Positions 38,101 to 42,799 of a DNA stretch of 64,000 nt are shown one piece after another. How positions within the stretch are numbered: the first letter of the stretch is position 1; each line of letters begins with the position of its first letter. The position numbers were made by a program, and so were the translations under genes. The notes under the pieces are model-generated. The model searched no databases. It had not been told where the DNA came from and saw nothing but the letters and a program-made list of their open reading frames with translations. This DNA is from Margaritifera margaritifera (lineage: Eukaryota; Mollusca; Bivalvia; Unionida; Margaritiferidae), in contig JAQPZY010001500.1 of the NCBI GenBank assembly GCA_029931535.1, positions 1,608,501-1,672,500 of the forward strand, read 5' to 3'.

Positions 38101-39715
38101 CTCCAACTCTGAATTGGATACTACACAACAGCAACAAAATGATAATGCTGTGCATAGTAAAATTTGTAAATATTTTAACTTGTAGACATCAGCAGAGCCT
38201 TCCTTAGTGATGATAATTTGAACACAAGTTTATCCATGATAGATACACATTCTACTGAAAGTTCTTTGTGGAGCAAGTCTGTTCTGATATCTTATTTGGA
38301 GTTTGACATTGCTGAACTGAGCATATTTTCTGCAATTTCAAAACATAACAGACCATGTTCGACTGGGGTCGGGTTTTTTTTAATTTGTTGTATGAAATAG
38401 AAATCTGTAAACAAAATGACTGTTAAACAGTTTGATTTGTATATTGCATTTTCCATTAACACGAACAGGAATGAAATTTGTCAATATTTAATTTTTCATA
38501 AAAACGGGGGCAGAAAATGGCCCTTATTCAATATTGTCCTATGTGATAAAGTTATGGTATAAACTTTTATGATTATTCAGTAAATGTGTAATCACAAATG
38601 TCAGTCTCTTGGTCAAAGCTTCACTATGTGCTTTCTCTGCTGTTTCAGGTGATAACCCAGGAAAAAGAGTTATGAAGATGGTTCGAAGCAGCACACAAAA
38701 AATAAGTTCAATCATTCCACGAGTAGACCCTATGAACCCACCATCTCTTAAGCTAGATCTGCCATTGAATGCCACAGACACACCCAAGAGGCCAGATGTT
38801 GGACGGTCAAATAGGAGTTATCTCCCTCTCACTGTCAGTAAGTCTGCCCATAGTAGGCTACCTTTACCCACCTCTGAGAAGAGACCAGGCACTCTGCATG
38901 GATATGCCAAGTCAAGTACAAAAGGAAGGGAAGAAGAGAACAGTAAGGAGGAACTAAAACCAGTCTTTGCTGTTCCACAGAAACAACTTTTCCCAACTAA
39001 ACTAGAGAAGGATAAACAATGTGCTGATTCTAATGACAAATTTTCTAAGACAGCTAAAAGAGAGCTGTTTTCCTCCATACAAGATTATACTCCATTACAA
39101 CTACACAGGACTCGCAGTGATTTGGCTGAATCACTAAGCGTGGAATGCAAATTCGCGCGATATGAAGGAATAAAAAATCAAAAGGCTGCAGAACTAGGTC
39201 TGGCTCCACTTGCTAAACCAGAGAGTTGCACTAGCATCCATCCACTGAACCTGGAAACTATGGGAAGAGTCCTACAGATTGATCCTTCAGAAAATGTCTG
39301 CCAACTTCAACAAGGTCCAGTTATCAAGCTTCCAGATCCAAAGCTTCAAAAGAAAACCGATAAGCGATCAACAGTCGGAGGTTTTTTTAGTAAACTCAGC
39401 CGTGCTGTTCTAAAACCAAAAAACTCTTCCTCTGATGATGAAGTTACTGTTGTGGCAGGGGTGAAAATTGTACCCAAATCAACAGACTTTGCCGAACGAT
39501 CCAAAAAAACCAGCATTGAAGATGACAAAGAAAATATGGCTGCAGAAGACTTGGTCATAAAAATGACAGATGAAGTGCAAACAGACAGAGATCACAAACG
39601 ATTTAAGTCAGAGTCGACAAGTAAAATGTCACAATTTTTCAGAGGTGGTGTTATTAGGTCATCAAGATTTAAGGGAAAGAAGTATGCGAAACTACAACAG
39701 AAAAATAGCTGCTAG
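2842..39715 (+). CDS. INF2: INF2-like formin, 3' part of gene (12 exons, 1172 codons in window)
   Basis: Spliced model: 2842-2943, 4995-5077, 7092-7972, 9035-9153, 17764-17928, 21263-21520, 25274-25452, 27881-28001, 29720-29884, 32135-32243, 35088-35357, 38649-39715. All borders are AG/GT and phases match at all eleven junctions; total 3519 nt including the stop. Residues 1-100 resemble the end of the formin FH3 domain, 341-700 are FH2, 750-764 are WH2/DAD-like, 819-1172 are a basic tail. Formins of this class nucleate and elongate actin filaments as FH2 dimers; vertebrate INF2 also severs and depolymerises them and acts at the ER and cytoplasm. INF2 is favoured over FHDC1 because an FH3 half with an LWxxLxxLV helix precedes FH2 and a WH2-like motif follows it. 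There is no polyproline FH1 and no C-terminal CaaX box (the end is KNSC). The 5' exons lie outside the window. Confidence 0.8.
3094..3553. repeat. 87 bp tandem repeat, array B (about 5 copies)
   Basis: Same unit as 758-1392, inside intron 1 of the model. It is preceded by a ~75 bp segment (3021-3097) that recurs after the array at 3671-3750. Confidence 0.92.
3554..3967. repeat. Paralogous flank of array B and duplicated segment
   Basis: 3554-3680 matches 1393-1470 joined to 2280-2335, i.e. the same flank without the hAT-like insert. 3671-3750 matches 3021-3097, including 'CAGTTTTATTTCCACTCAAT'. 3751-3967 has no recognisable content. Confidence 0.8.
3968..4440. repeat. 64 bp tandem repeat, about 7 copies
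   Basis: The unit carries 'CTATATAAATGTGTATACAC' and 'ACCATATATTATTGTTACT', spaced 64 bp apart and very similar between copies. Intronic. Confidence 0.93.
4441..4994. other. Intron sequence, nothing recognised
   Basis: Unique-looking AT-rich intron up to the acceptor TTCTAATTGCAG of exon 2. Confidence 0.5.
4995..5077 (+). CDS. INF2: Formin exon 2 (FH3 helix, LVNILQDLL)
   Basis: 27 codons plus 2 bases, phase 0 to 2, donor AACAG|GTACAA. The peptide LVNILQDLLAVERVYPNN matches the conserved formin FH3 helix (compare 'LVSVLQGLLHLEP' of INF2 and 'LSILQHLLLI' of Dia formins, from memory). With exon 3 it continues SEYLWQTLDCLVHHIV, close to INF2 'LLWEALESLVNRAV'. This is the best sequence clue for INF2. 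Confidence 0.85.
5078..6289. other. Intron 2, left part; hAT-like end near 6013
   Basis: Mostly plain AT-rich sequence. At about 6013 'CAGTGTTGTACC' followed by a 'TCCCCCAAGTCTTGACTCC' stretch resembles one end of the 1471-2279 element, so a second, degraded copy may begin here. I could not find its other end. Confidence 0.45.
6290..6476. repeat. 45 bp tandem repeat, 4 copies
   Basis: The unit contains 'GTAGATAACCTGATTACATT' and 'CTGACACAAATGTTCAT'. The period is a multiple of three, so a repetitive open frame appears on the minus strand; it has no other coding support. Confidence 0.93.
6477..7091. other. Intron 2, right part
   Basis: Contains a near-duplicate ~38 bp segment at 6690-6760 ('CATGATAGCC...TGCCTGGGGCCTGTCTAAA'). 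No other feature was recognised. Ends at the acceptor TTTTTATTGCACCAG. Confidence 0.5.
7092..7972 (+). CDS. INF2: Formin exon 3 (end of FH3, Q/S-rich linker, start of FH2)
   Basis: 881 nt, phase 2 to 1. The first ~45 residues finish the FH3 fold (EYLWQTLDCLVHHIVHT, then LDDLQSDLHKLPDLV). About 220 residues of low-complexity linker follow, rich in Ser, Gln, Asn and Lys with many SQ and NQ pairs (e.g. SHSSQSESSSRH). Only one short proline patch, RPPVPAP, precedes the FH2 start KMQDLKWIIL. Most formins have a long polyproline FH1 here that recruits profilin-actin; this one does not. The donor ATAG|GTATGT is strong. The frame is open throughout, which for 880 bases at this AT content is good coding evidence. 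Confidence 0.9.
7973..8303. other. Intron 3, left part
   Basis: No repeat or coding signal recognised before the SINE. Confidence 0.5.
8304..8640 (+). mobile_element. tRNA-derived SINE with duplicated head
   Basis: 'TGGTAGCTCAGTGG' (A-box-like) is followed by 'GGACTCACAGCCAATGGG' and a degraded B box. The same head recurs ~100 bp later ('TTGGCTTAGTGATCAGC', then 'GGTTCAGAACCTG'), so the head is dimeric. The tail shares 'GGCACTTTACTCCAATTGTC' with the SINE at 26036 (there 'GGCACTTAGCTCCAATTTC'). Confidence 0.75.
8721..8939. mobile_element. Double-hairpin MITE, copy 1
   Basis: Starts CACCGTCTGTACTCGCGCAT and ends with the inverted TACGTGAGTATACGGTA. Inside are two palindromes: hairpin A around CATAGACCCTGATCTGCC, hairpin B around CATAGACCCAGATCTGC. 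See the findings for the family. Confidence 0.88.
9035..9153 (+). CDS. INF2: Formin exon 4 (FH2 lasso/linker region)
   Basis: 119 nt, phase 1 to 0, acceptor TTTAAAATTTCAG, donor GAG|GTAGAA. The peptide AAQNNCLWQTMAENG followed by FHRLEALFQ matches the FH2 lasso pattern 'xxxxWxxL...Fx.LE.LF'. It ends IDPPIEE and joins exon 5 (VILLPASTRL) in phase, giving a normal short FH2 linker. Confidence 0.88.
9262..10760. repeat. Two copies of a dispersed repeat ('CATACCATAGCCA' family)
   Basis: 9330-9525 and 10450-10740 share 'GCATACCATAGCC', 'GGGAAAATATAATTCTGTGA' and 'GTAGCCTTGTCCAGAGTATA'. No coding content. The sequence between them (9526-10330) shows nothing I recognise. Confidence 0.6.
10761..11810. 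other. Intron 4 sequence with (ATT)n
   Basis: A TTATTATTA microsatellite sits at about 11119-11170; otherwise AT-rich sequence without recognised features. Confidence 0.5.
11811..12600. repeat. Dispersed 'GGTCAAGGTCA' repeat, copy 1
   Basis: Begins 'TATACCCATCATAAGGTGGA' followed by 'TGTCTGTCCATCTGTCTG'. It continues with ~120 bp internal units, each carrying 'TTTGTGGATGGCTTGCACTT', 'GGTCAAGGTCAC' and 'GAAGAAAAATGG'. Related copies: 13690-13890 (partial), 15890-16310, 23925-24960, 35398-36170. Confidence 0.85.
12927..13030 (+). CDS. Candidate cassette (possible poison) exon in intron 4
   Basis: A 104 nt open stretch between TTTGGTATTTCTCAG and the strong donor GA|GTAAGTAT. In the only open frame it reads VPLLFKQLKWWSAEF and ends SIKKKASE. 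It would follow exon 4 in phase, but 104 is not a multiple of three, so joining it to exon 5 shifts the frame and reaches TGA after 9-10 codons. Exon 4 joins exon 5 perfectly without it. It is therefore either chance or a regulated exon causing decay of the transcript. Confidence 0.3.
13031..15889. other. Intron 4, centre
   Basis: 13690-13890 is a fragment of the GGTCAAGGTCA repeat. The rest is AT-rich and I find no repeat family or exon in it. Confidence 0.5.
15890..16310. repeat. Dispersed 'GGTCAAGGTCA' repeat, copy 2
   Basis: Two internal units with 'TTTGTGGATAGCTTGCAC', 'GGATGGCTTGCACTTGGG' and AAAGGTCAAGGTCA. It ends with the family's 3' signature, 'GGTCAATAATCTCC' and 'GAGGACTATTAAATAT'. 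Confidence 0.85.
16872..17060. repeat. 45-47 bp tandem repeat, 4 copies
   Basis: Unit with 'CAGTTAATGAAACAGATATT' and 'CATACAACAACTAATAGATG'. Confidence 0.93.
17394..17430. mobile_element. Solo end of double-hairpin MITE
   Basis: 'GACTTATAAGTGAGTATATA' followed by CGGTA matches the right end of the MITE family; no hairpins remain. Confidence 0.7.
17764..17928 (+). CDS. INF2: Formin exon 5 (FH2 knob)
   Basis: 55 codons, phase 0 to 0, acceptor TTTTTTGCACAG, donor GAG|GTACTT. The peptide VILLPASTRLNINLFLNRL, then LEEGDTAQLTLPLLQYL, aligns with the FH2 segment 'LDAKKSLNLNIFLKQF...I..GD....' of INF2 and FHDC1. The usual Asp of 'LD.K' is missing, and the Ile that contacts actin in NIFL is Leu here (NLFL). 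Confidence 0.92.
17929..18851. other. Intron 5, left part
   Basis: No recognised repeat or exon. Confidence 0.5.
18852..19672. repeat. 63 bp tandem repeat, 13 near-identical copies
   Basis: Unit 'TAGCTAAAGATCCTTGCAAT' plus 'CACTAAAACATTTATAGG' and 'TTTGTGTGCATTATTAC'. Copies differ at only a few positions, so the array is young or homogenised. Confidence 0.97.
19696..19915. mobile_element. Double-hairpin MITE, copy 2
   Basis: TACCATCTATACTCACTTAT at the left, ATAAGCGAGTATATACGGTA at the right, hairpin A then B. Confidence 0.88.
20320..20540. mobile_element. Double-hairpin MITE, copy 3
   Basis: TACCATATATACTCGCATAT at the left and TTGAGTATATACGGTA at the right. Hairpins A and B are almost perfect stems. 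Confidence 0.92.
20591..20842. mobile_element. Double-hairpin MITE, copy 4, with extended B arm
   Basis: Starts 50 bp after copy 3. The B arm is partly repeated ('GCGCCAGCAGATCTGGGTCT', then 'GCACCAGCAGATCTGGATCT'). Confidence 0.88.
21263..21520 (+). CDS. INF2: Formin exon 6 (FH2 core)
   Basis: 86 codons, phase 0 to 0, acceptor TTTTTTTCTTCAG, donor TAT|GTTAGT. The peptide includes LGMAEQFILLLSDIPDYTI, FNSTISKFQASL and ELKKFLQLILTAGNFLNY. It matches FH2 'L..AEqF...i..iP.y..RieC......F...i......l..A..El..S..l...L.liL..GNfmN'. Unambiguous FH2. Confidence 0.95.
21521..21909. other. Intron 6 start with poly(G) run
   Basis: A run of 17 G at about 21651-21667 and otherwise no feature. Confidence 0.5.
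21910..22115. mobile_element. Double-hairpin MITE, copy 5 (reverse orientation)
   Basis: Hairpin B comes first and A second, i.e. inverted relative to copies 1-4. The right end is degraded. Confidence 0.8.
22116..23924. other. Intron 6, centre
   Basis: No recognised exon or repeat. 23200-23460 weakly resembles the interior of the 1471-2279 element ('AACTAATGTTAAATGAGAGC', 'AGATCTGGAAC'), so a decayed relative is possible. Confidence 0.45.
23925..24962. repeat. Dispersed 'GGTCAAGGTCA' repeat, copy 3
   Basis: About eight 110-125 bp units with 'GGGTCAAAGGTCAAAGTCAC' and 'GGTATGGAAGAGATCTATTG'. It begins near 'GTATTATGTTATGATGTTGT'. Confidence 0.85.
24963..25231. repeat. 67 bp tandem repeat, 4 copies
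   Basis: Unit 'CAAGTAATCTCCCAATTCAA' with 'GAGTACTATTAAACATGGGG'. It is an amplification of the 3' end signature of the adjoining dispersed repeat. Confidence 0.95.
25274..25452 (+). CDS. INF2: Formin exon 7 (FH2, GFKLSSL motif)
   Basis: 179 nt, phase 0 to 2, acceptor TTACATTTTTCAG, donor AA|GTAATT. The peptide GNFKGNCTGFKLSSLERL, then SPYRTLLHHLVQISED, is the highly conserved FH2 segment (GNA.GFKLSSL.KL.dTK....nLLH). Where formins have the actin-contacting Lys of 'DTKS', this protein has Arg (SVRS). Confidence 0.95.
25707..25878. mobile_element. Double-hairpin MITE, copy 6 (reverse orientation, shortened)
   Basis: TACCATATATACTTGTGTAT at the left and GCGAGTATATATGGTA at the right. Hairpin B comes first and the A arm is truncated. 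Confidence 0.82.
26036..26225 (+). mobile_element. tRNA-derived SINE
   Basis: The head 'TGGTAGCTCACTTAGTTGGT', then 'ATTGGACTTGTAATCCAAAG', looks like a tRNA anticodon arm. The B box is degraded ('GGTTGCAGATTTGATACC'). It ends in 'AAAACCAACAAAACAATCAA'. Confidence 0.8.
26345..26590. other. CpG-bearing island in AT-rich intron 7
   Basis: Contains GGCGCGCGAATCGC, AATTCGCGCAC and CGCGGCATAAGTCGCGCC. CpG density is far above the surroundings. No coding frame or named element was recognised. Confidence 0.5.
26740..27735. repeat. ~140 bp tandem repeat, about 7 diverged copies
   Basis: The unit has 'ATGGCCACCACAGTGGCC', 'TTGAAAATCTTGTTATC' and 'CTAAATGAAAATGGTGC'. Copies are spaced about 140 bp with considerable divergence. 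Confidence 0.85.
27881..28001 (+). CDS. INF2: Formin exon 8 (FH2 post helix)
   Basis: 121 nt, phase 2 to 0, acceptor TTTATTTATTCCAG, donor GAG|GTAATA. The peptide CSVEELKTDISKMNCKL, then VKKLSSS, is the charged helix that follows the TLLHHL motif in FH2 domains. The family match rests on position and helix pattern more than on identity. Confidence 0.85.
28340..29120. repeat. 39 bp tandem repeat, about 18-19 copies
   Basis: Unit 'TGTCTGTGATGTTTTTCCTG' plus 'GTATTAGGTACTGTCATAT'. The 39 bp period is a multiple of three, so long artificial open frames (VMFFLVLGTVILS repeats) arise. Intronic. Confidence 0.96.
29121..29719. other. Intron 8 end with (GT)n
   Basis: Two GTGTGT tracts at about 29303-29352, each preceded or followed by 'CATTACCATTTTCCTTT'. 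No other feature. Confidence 0.6.
29720..29884 (+). CDS. INF2: Formin exon 9 (end of FH2, FCED motif)
   Basis: 55 codons, phase 0 to 0, acceptor TTTTACACTCCAG, donor ATT|GTAAGA. The peptide LAQYFCEDQITFNLQECFK, then LLNFCKQV, matches FH2 'La.yfcED......eeCF..f..F...f..A' (INF2 'LADYLCEDAQQLSLEDTF'). Clear. Confidence 0.92.
30140..30395. repeat. 32 bp tandem repeat, about 8 copies
   Basis: Unit 'GGCCACAGGCCATATCTTTT' plus GTAGTGTTATTT. The GGCC..GGCC core is itself a small palindrome. Confidence 0.95.
30546..30754. mobile_element. Double-hairpin MITE, copy 7
   Basis: TACCATATATACTCACTGAT at the left and TAAGTGAGTATATATGGTA at the right. Hairpin stems are diverged. Confidence 0.85.
30755..32134. 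other. Intron 9 remainder
   Basis: No repeats or exons recognised. Ends with acceptor TTTTGTTTTTCTAG. Confidence 0.5.
32135..32243 (+). CDS. INF2: Formin exon 10 (basic helix after FH2)
   Basis: 109 nt, phase 0 to 1, donor GCAG|GTAATC. The peptide DNATSVQHHQQAKERGDNL, then RRQVRNKVMMLKFGKEA, is a charged helix like the KERR-rich segment that ends FH2 domains. The other two frames are closed. Confidence 0.82.
32738..32888. mobile_element. Imperfect ~150 bp hairpin (MITE-like)
   Basis: The outer arms 'GTGTAATCACTTACACTTAC' and (inverted) 'GTGTTAATACTCACAGATTA', and the inner 'AAAGTACATGGGA' and 'TCCCAATGTACTT', pair across a short GCTGG centre. No coding content. Confidence 0.7.
32889..34251. 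other. Intron 10, centre
   Basis: A (CA)n tract at about 33822-33845. No other feature recognised. Confidence 0.5.
34252..34325 (-). mobile_element. tRNA-like pseudogene or SINE head (CAT anticodon-like)
   Basis: On the minus strand 'TGGTTCAGTGG' fits the A box. A stem CACCT/AGGTG encloses the seven-base loop GTCATGC, and 'GGTTTAAATTCC' stands for a degraded B box. A T9 run follows, as in a Pol III terminator. The acceptor stem does not pair well, so a functional tRNA is unlikely. Confidence 0.45.
34326..35087. other. Intron 10, end
   Basis: Nothing recognised. Two nested acceptors end the intron: CATCTGCAG at 35071 and AATACAG at 35087. Only the second keeps the phase. Confidence 0.5.
35088..35357 (+). 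CDS. INF2: Formin exon 11 (WH2/DAD-like motif)
   Basis: 270 nt, phase 1 to 1, donor TTG|GTGAGT. It begins GLIGSIQFAITG; residues 750-764 of the model, VLEKILEYLHRGNFQ, line up with the WH2/DAD motif of INF2 ('DALLADIRKGFQLRK', from memory), in the same place relative to FH2. In INF2 this motif binds actin monomers and takes part in autoinhibition with the FH3 half. The rest (SDLQPLEVSSIACVG, then a Pro/Glu-rich end) is likely disordered. Confidence 0.8.
35398..36170. repeat. Dispersed 'GGTCAAGGTCA' repeat, copy 4
   Basis: Starts 'GTTATGATGTTGTCCGTG', has units with AAAGGTCAAGGTCACTTTGA and ends 'GAGGACTATTAAATACGG'. Confidence 0.85.
36171..36584. repeat. ~65 bp segment duplicated later in intron 11
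   Basis: 'AATAATGAAAAAGATCATTT' followed by AAAACAATATTAATTGTTG occurs at 36190-36240 and again at 37975-38013. The rest of the stretch is featureless. Confidence 0.75.
36585..36655 (-). mobile_element. tRNA-like SINE head fragment
   Basis: On the minus strand 'GTAACTCAAACAGTAAGGCA' and the B-box-like 'GTGGTTCCATTCCCATG' are spaced as in a tRNA. The body is degraded. Confidence 0.4.
36805..36905. repeat. ~42 bp tandem repeat, about 2.5 copies
   Basis: 'GCTTTTGGACGCCTCTTACT' and 'GCTTTTGGATGCCTCTACTC' copies joined by 'CCATTCTTGTGGAAG'. Confidence 0.85.
37112..37368 (+). pseudogene. Decayed coding relic of unknown family in intron 11
   Basis: An ATG in good context (CAAAATGGAG) opens MEATDFVHYLLEF. 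After a one-base slip the frame reads DDHHYGYESFNSDIGSNVD and, after three stops in the same frame, NVDVYNKLTDFEVEKCQ then LLHQLDNEGVLSRF and a stop. Acidic and aromatic composition and frame conservation across the stops suggest a once-coding sequence, perhaps the N-terminus of a transposon or multicopy gene. I do not recognise the family. Confidence 0.4.
37369..38648. other. Intron 11, end; possible 21 nt microexon
   Basis: 38186-38206 (ISRAFL), preceded by TTTTAACTTGTAG and followed by GTGATG, would insert seven residues in phase between exons 11 and 12. The donor is weak. No other feature besides the duplicated segment near 37975. Confidence 0.35.
38649..39715 (+). CDS. INF2: Formin exon 12, terminal (basic disordered tail and stop)
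   Basis: 1067 nt, phase 1, acceptor TTCTCTGCTGTTTCAG, stop TAG at 39713-39715. It encodes 355 residues rich in Lys, Ser and Pro: GKRVMKMVRSSTQKISSII near the start, TVGGFFSKLSRAVLKPKN in the middle (possible amphipathic helix next to an acidic SSSDDE) and GGVIRSSRFKGKKYAKLQ near the end. The open frame far exceeds chance. There is no CaaX box, so the prenylated ER form known for vertebrate INF2 is not encoded by this exon. The basic tail may contact membranes or microtubules (inference; FHDC1 tails bind microtubules). Confidence 0.9.
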
Positions 39716-40288
39716 ACCATAACAAAAAAATGGGTCTAAAACTCGTACATGTCTACATGTAATTTTATTTTTACCTTGAAGAATTTGAATATCCTAAATG
39801 CAGGGAAGTCATTTATTTTCATGAGTATCAATTTATGTGGTTTTCTGATAAATTACATTTTCTTTGGTATTTAATTTTTGGATTAAGGAATGGGCCCTAC
39901 AACTTTTATAAATTAAGGAATGGGCCCTACAACTTTTATAAAAGGATACTTGTTCATTGGGTCTCAAAATTTGTGTTTGTAGCAACCATGACATCCATGA
40001 AACTTGGTACCCCATGAAAATAGGGAACCTTTAATAACCTGTTTAGTCAAGTTGGACAAATAGTGAATTCACATTACTTTTAGTAACCTGTTTAGTCAAT
40101 TTGAACAAATAGTGAATTTACAGTACCTTTAGTAACCTATTTAGTCAGAGTAAAAAATAAAATAAATCATTTACAATTAAAATGAAAGGTTTTTAACTTG
40201 TTAAAATATCAATGTTTTTTCTTTTTTCCATGCAGAAATGCAAAAGAAGAAATTTAACAGATTCATTGTCTTCAAATCAAATAGGCAC
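39716..40288 (+). other. Probable 3' UTR start with short duplications
   Basis: Follows the formin stop. 'GGAATGGGCCCTACAACTTT' is duplicated 32 bp apart at 39887-39943, and 'AGTAACCTGTTTAGTCAA' recurs near 40032-40145. Confidence 0.5.
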
Positions 40289-40562
40289 ACAAAGTGCAAA
40301 ACGTACCAATTATATCTATTATGAACTAAGTACAACATGCACGCACAGTGCAAAACCTACCAATTATATCTATTATGAACTAAGTACAACATGCACACAA
40401 AGTGCTAAACCTACCAATTATATCTATTATGAACTAAGTACAACATGCAAACAAAGTGCAAAACCTACCAATTATATCTATTATGAACTAAGTACAACAT
40501 GCAAACAAAGTGCAAAACCTACCAATTATATCTATTATGAACTAAGTACAACATGCCAGTAG
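40289..40562 (+). repeat. 54 bp tandem repeat, 5 copies, open in one frame
   Basis: Unit 'AAACCTACCAATTATATCTA' plus TTATGAACTAAGTACAACATG. The frame reads SAKPTNYIYYELSTTC five times after a possible splice acceptor at 40240 (TTTTTTCCATGCAG), then stops at 40561. Probably an untranslated minisatellite; see findings. Confidence 0.93.
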
Positions 40563-40730
40563 ATGTGCAACCATTGCAACACACTGTTTAACAAACAAGA
40601 AATCAAATTCAAAGGAAAATTACTACTTAGTGACCATATTTAAAGTAAAACTTTAAACCATCCTTTTAGATATCTCAGACATTATATTCACATCAATGGT
40701 GAAGACAAGTGAATAATATGAATTCTTTGT

Positions 40731-40736
40731 AATAAA
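40731..40736 (+). terminator. Candidate polyadenylation signal of the formin gene
   Basis: AATAAA about 1.0 kb after the stop. Other AATAAA hexamers occur nearby (about 40157), so the site used is not certain. Confidence 0.35.
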
Positions 40737-42799
40737 TTAAAATTGATTAGTTTTTACTTTTGTACCGGGAGAAAAATCTGCATTACAGTAATGAAGATGT
40801 TTTAAAATATAAATTAAGACATGTTAGGCAGGATCGCAAAACTTATTGAGATGTTTTTGAGTAGAAGAAAATATTTGTAGTGATATCCATATAAAGTCAG
40901 ATGTGATCCCATCTACGTGCTCTCTTGCCTTTTCCTGGTCTTGTCTACCATGACGATGCAGAGGATCTGGTAGTAGTCACATTGGTTTCCAAAGTTTTTC
41001 CAATGTTGCATTTAATGAATTATTTTAAAATGACTATCTTCACCTCAAGTAATCAAAAGATCATGAGGTGGGGTGGCAGGTTGAGATATTCATCTCCTGC
41101 AAAACAATTCATTTTGATTTTTTTTTCTTTACATTTTTTTTTTGTTGTAATTTGATGGCTTAGTCACTGCACTAACATTTTGCTAATTTCAAGCCTTGTT
41201 GCATTTGGTACAGGTTTCTTTAAAACTATACAAAATTTTATGAAAGATGATTATTCTTGTATAATTGTTTATCTAGATTTAGATTCCCTGGGCTAGTTTT
41301 TGGCTGTTTCTAAATGAAAGGAGGAATCACTGTTATAGAAACAAGCATATGCTTTGGTGTGGGATAGAAAAATCTTCCTCTTGGGGTCAGTGTATCAGAC
41401 ATAAATTCGGACACACTAGGCTGGGATTTTTTCTAATTGCATATTAAAACACGTGCATCAACAGTAGTTTGCAATAAAAGTAACCCCATGTATTAAGGGA
41501 AAGATAATTTCAGTTTCATGTGATTCAATGCATGCTTATTTCACAGGGCTATCTCACCCAGGGAACTATTGGTATGAGAGAAATTTGGTAGAAGTTATTT
41601 CAGCATATGTGACAGAGCGCAGAGGTGATATGATAAAATGAGGATTGTGAACATGTTAGTTTATGTTGAGACAAACTCAAGAGGGGGGGGGGGGCACTTC
41701 AGACTATTGTTGAAAAAATTATTTTTATTTTATTAGCTTTTACCATTTTCCACCATTATCAGATAGACAAGGGATTAATTCTGTCAGTTACAGCCATTTA
41801 TGTCTGTCAATGCTGCTGTTACTTTTGCTACCACCACTACTACTACTACTACTATTACTAATTACTGTTATTATTATTATCATTATTATTGTACTTATTA
41901 CTACTATTACAACTACTAGTTCATTGATGAATGTGGATTATTCATTGACCAACAATGTGTACTTTTCATTTAGGGAATGGATTGTATGTGCCATGCTGTG
42001 GATGCCCATTGACTGCCTCACTGCATATGCAGTAAACTGTTAATTAGCCTATAATAGCCTATGATTGACATACAATAAACTGTTAATTAACCTATAACAG
42101 CCTATGATTGACATAAAATATTTTCCCATCAATATGAATAACATCAGAACAAGGTATTTATATTTCTTTTCAAGTTCATTATTAAGAATGGCATCACTAC
42201 ATCACAGATAAGAAAAAAACATAACATATCAATTGGGGTGGTTTAAAAGTTTCTGCATCTGATCAAAATTTTCCTGTCACCTTTGATGTGATGATTGTAA
42301 TTTCCCTTTTTGTGTTGCACACAAAGATGTGGCATTTCCTTATCCTTTTTCTTTTTTCTTCTTTTTTTTTAGTGCAATGCTTGTTGTTATCCCGCATTTA
42401 TGGTGTGGCTTTTTTGGGGCAGTGGCATTTTAGGCACTTTTTCTATTGCCTTGTGTGTTTTATTTATTTATCTAGTTTTCATCCTTCCATGAAATGGAAA
42501 GCTTCTTCAGATTATTTTAAAATTTATAATTTCAGATATATTGAAAAATTTTGAACTTTTTATAAGCTGAGGTTGTGAAATTCATAGATATTTGTGCAAT
42601 ATTTTGTTCCGTATTTGTGATTGTCAACTATATTTTTAAGCTCATTAATGTAGTTCTTTATTTATATACATGGTGCACTTATTTTGAACATATTTTTGAA
42701 AAAGTTAAAAATTATGACTTTCTATAGAAGACTTGTAAAATTGTAGTATCTTATGCATTAAATTTATCTATAAACTTTCAGATTACCATATTGTTTGAT
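40737..42799. other. Intergenic, no gene seen
   Basis: AT-rich with a poly(G) run near 41683 and a (TAC/TAT)n-rich tract at 41825-41925. A 46 bp duplication lies at 42038-42118 ('AACTGTTAATTAGCCTATAA'). No coding evidence. Confidence 0.5.

Noticed and set aside
38609..38648. Initiator ATG for a separate gene at 38609
   Set aside because: The frame begins within intron 11; TTCTCTGCTGTTTCAG at 38648 is a strong acceptor and the phase fits exon 11.
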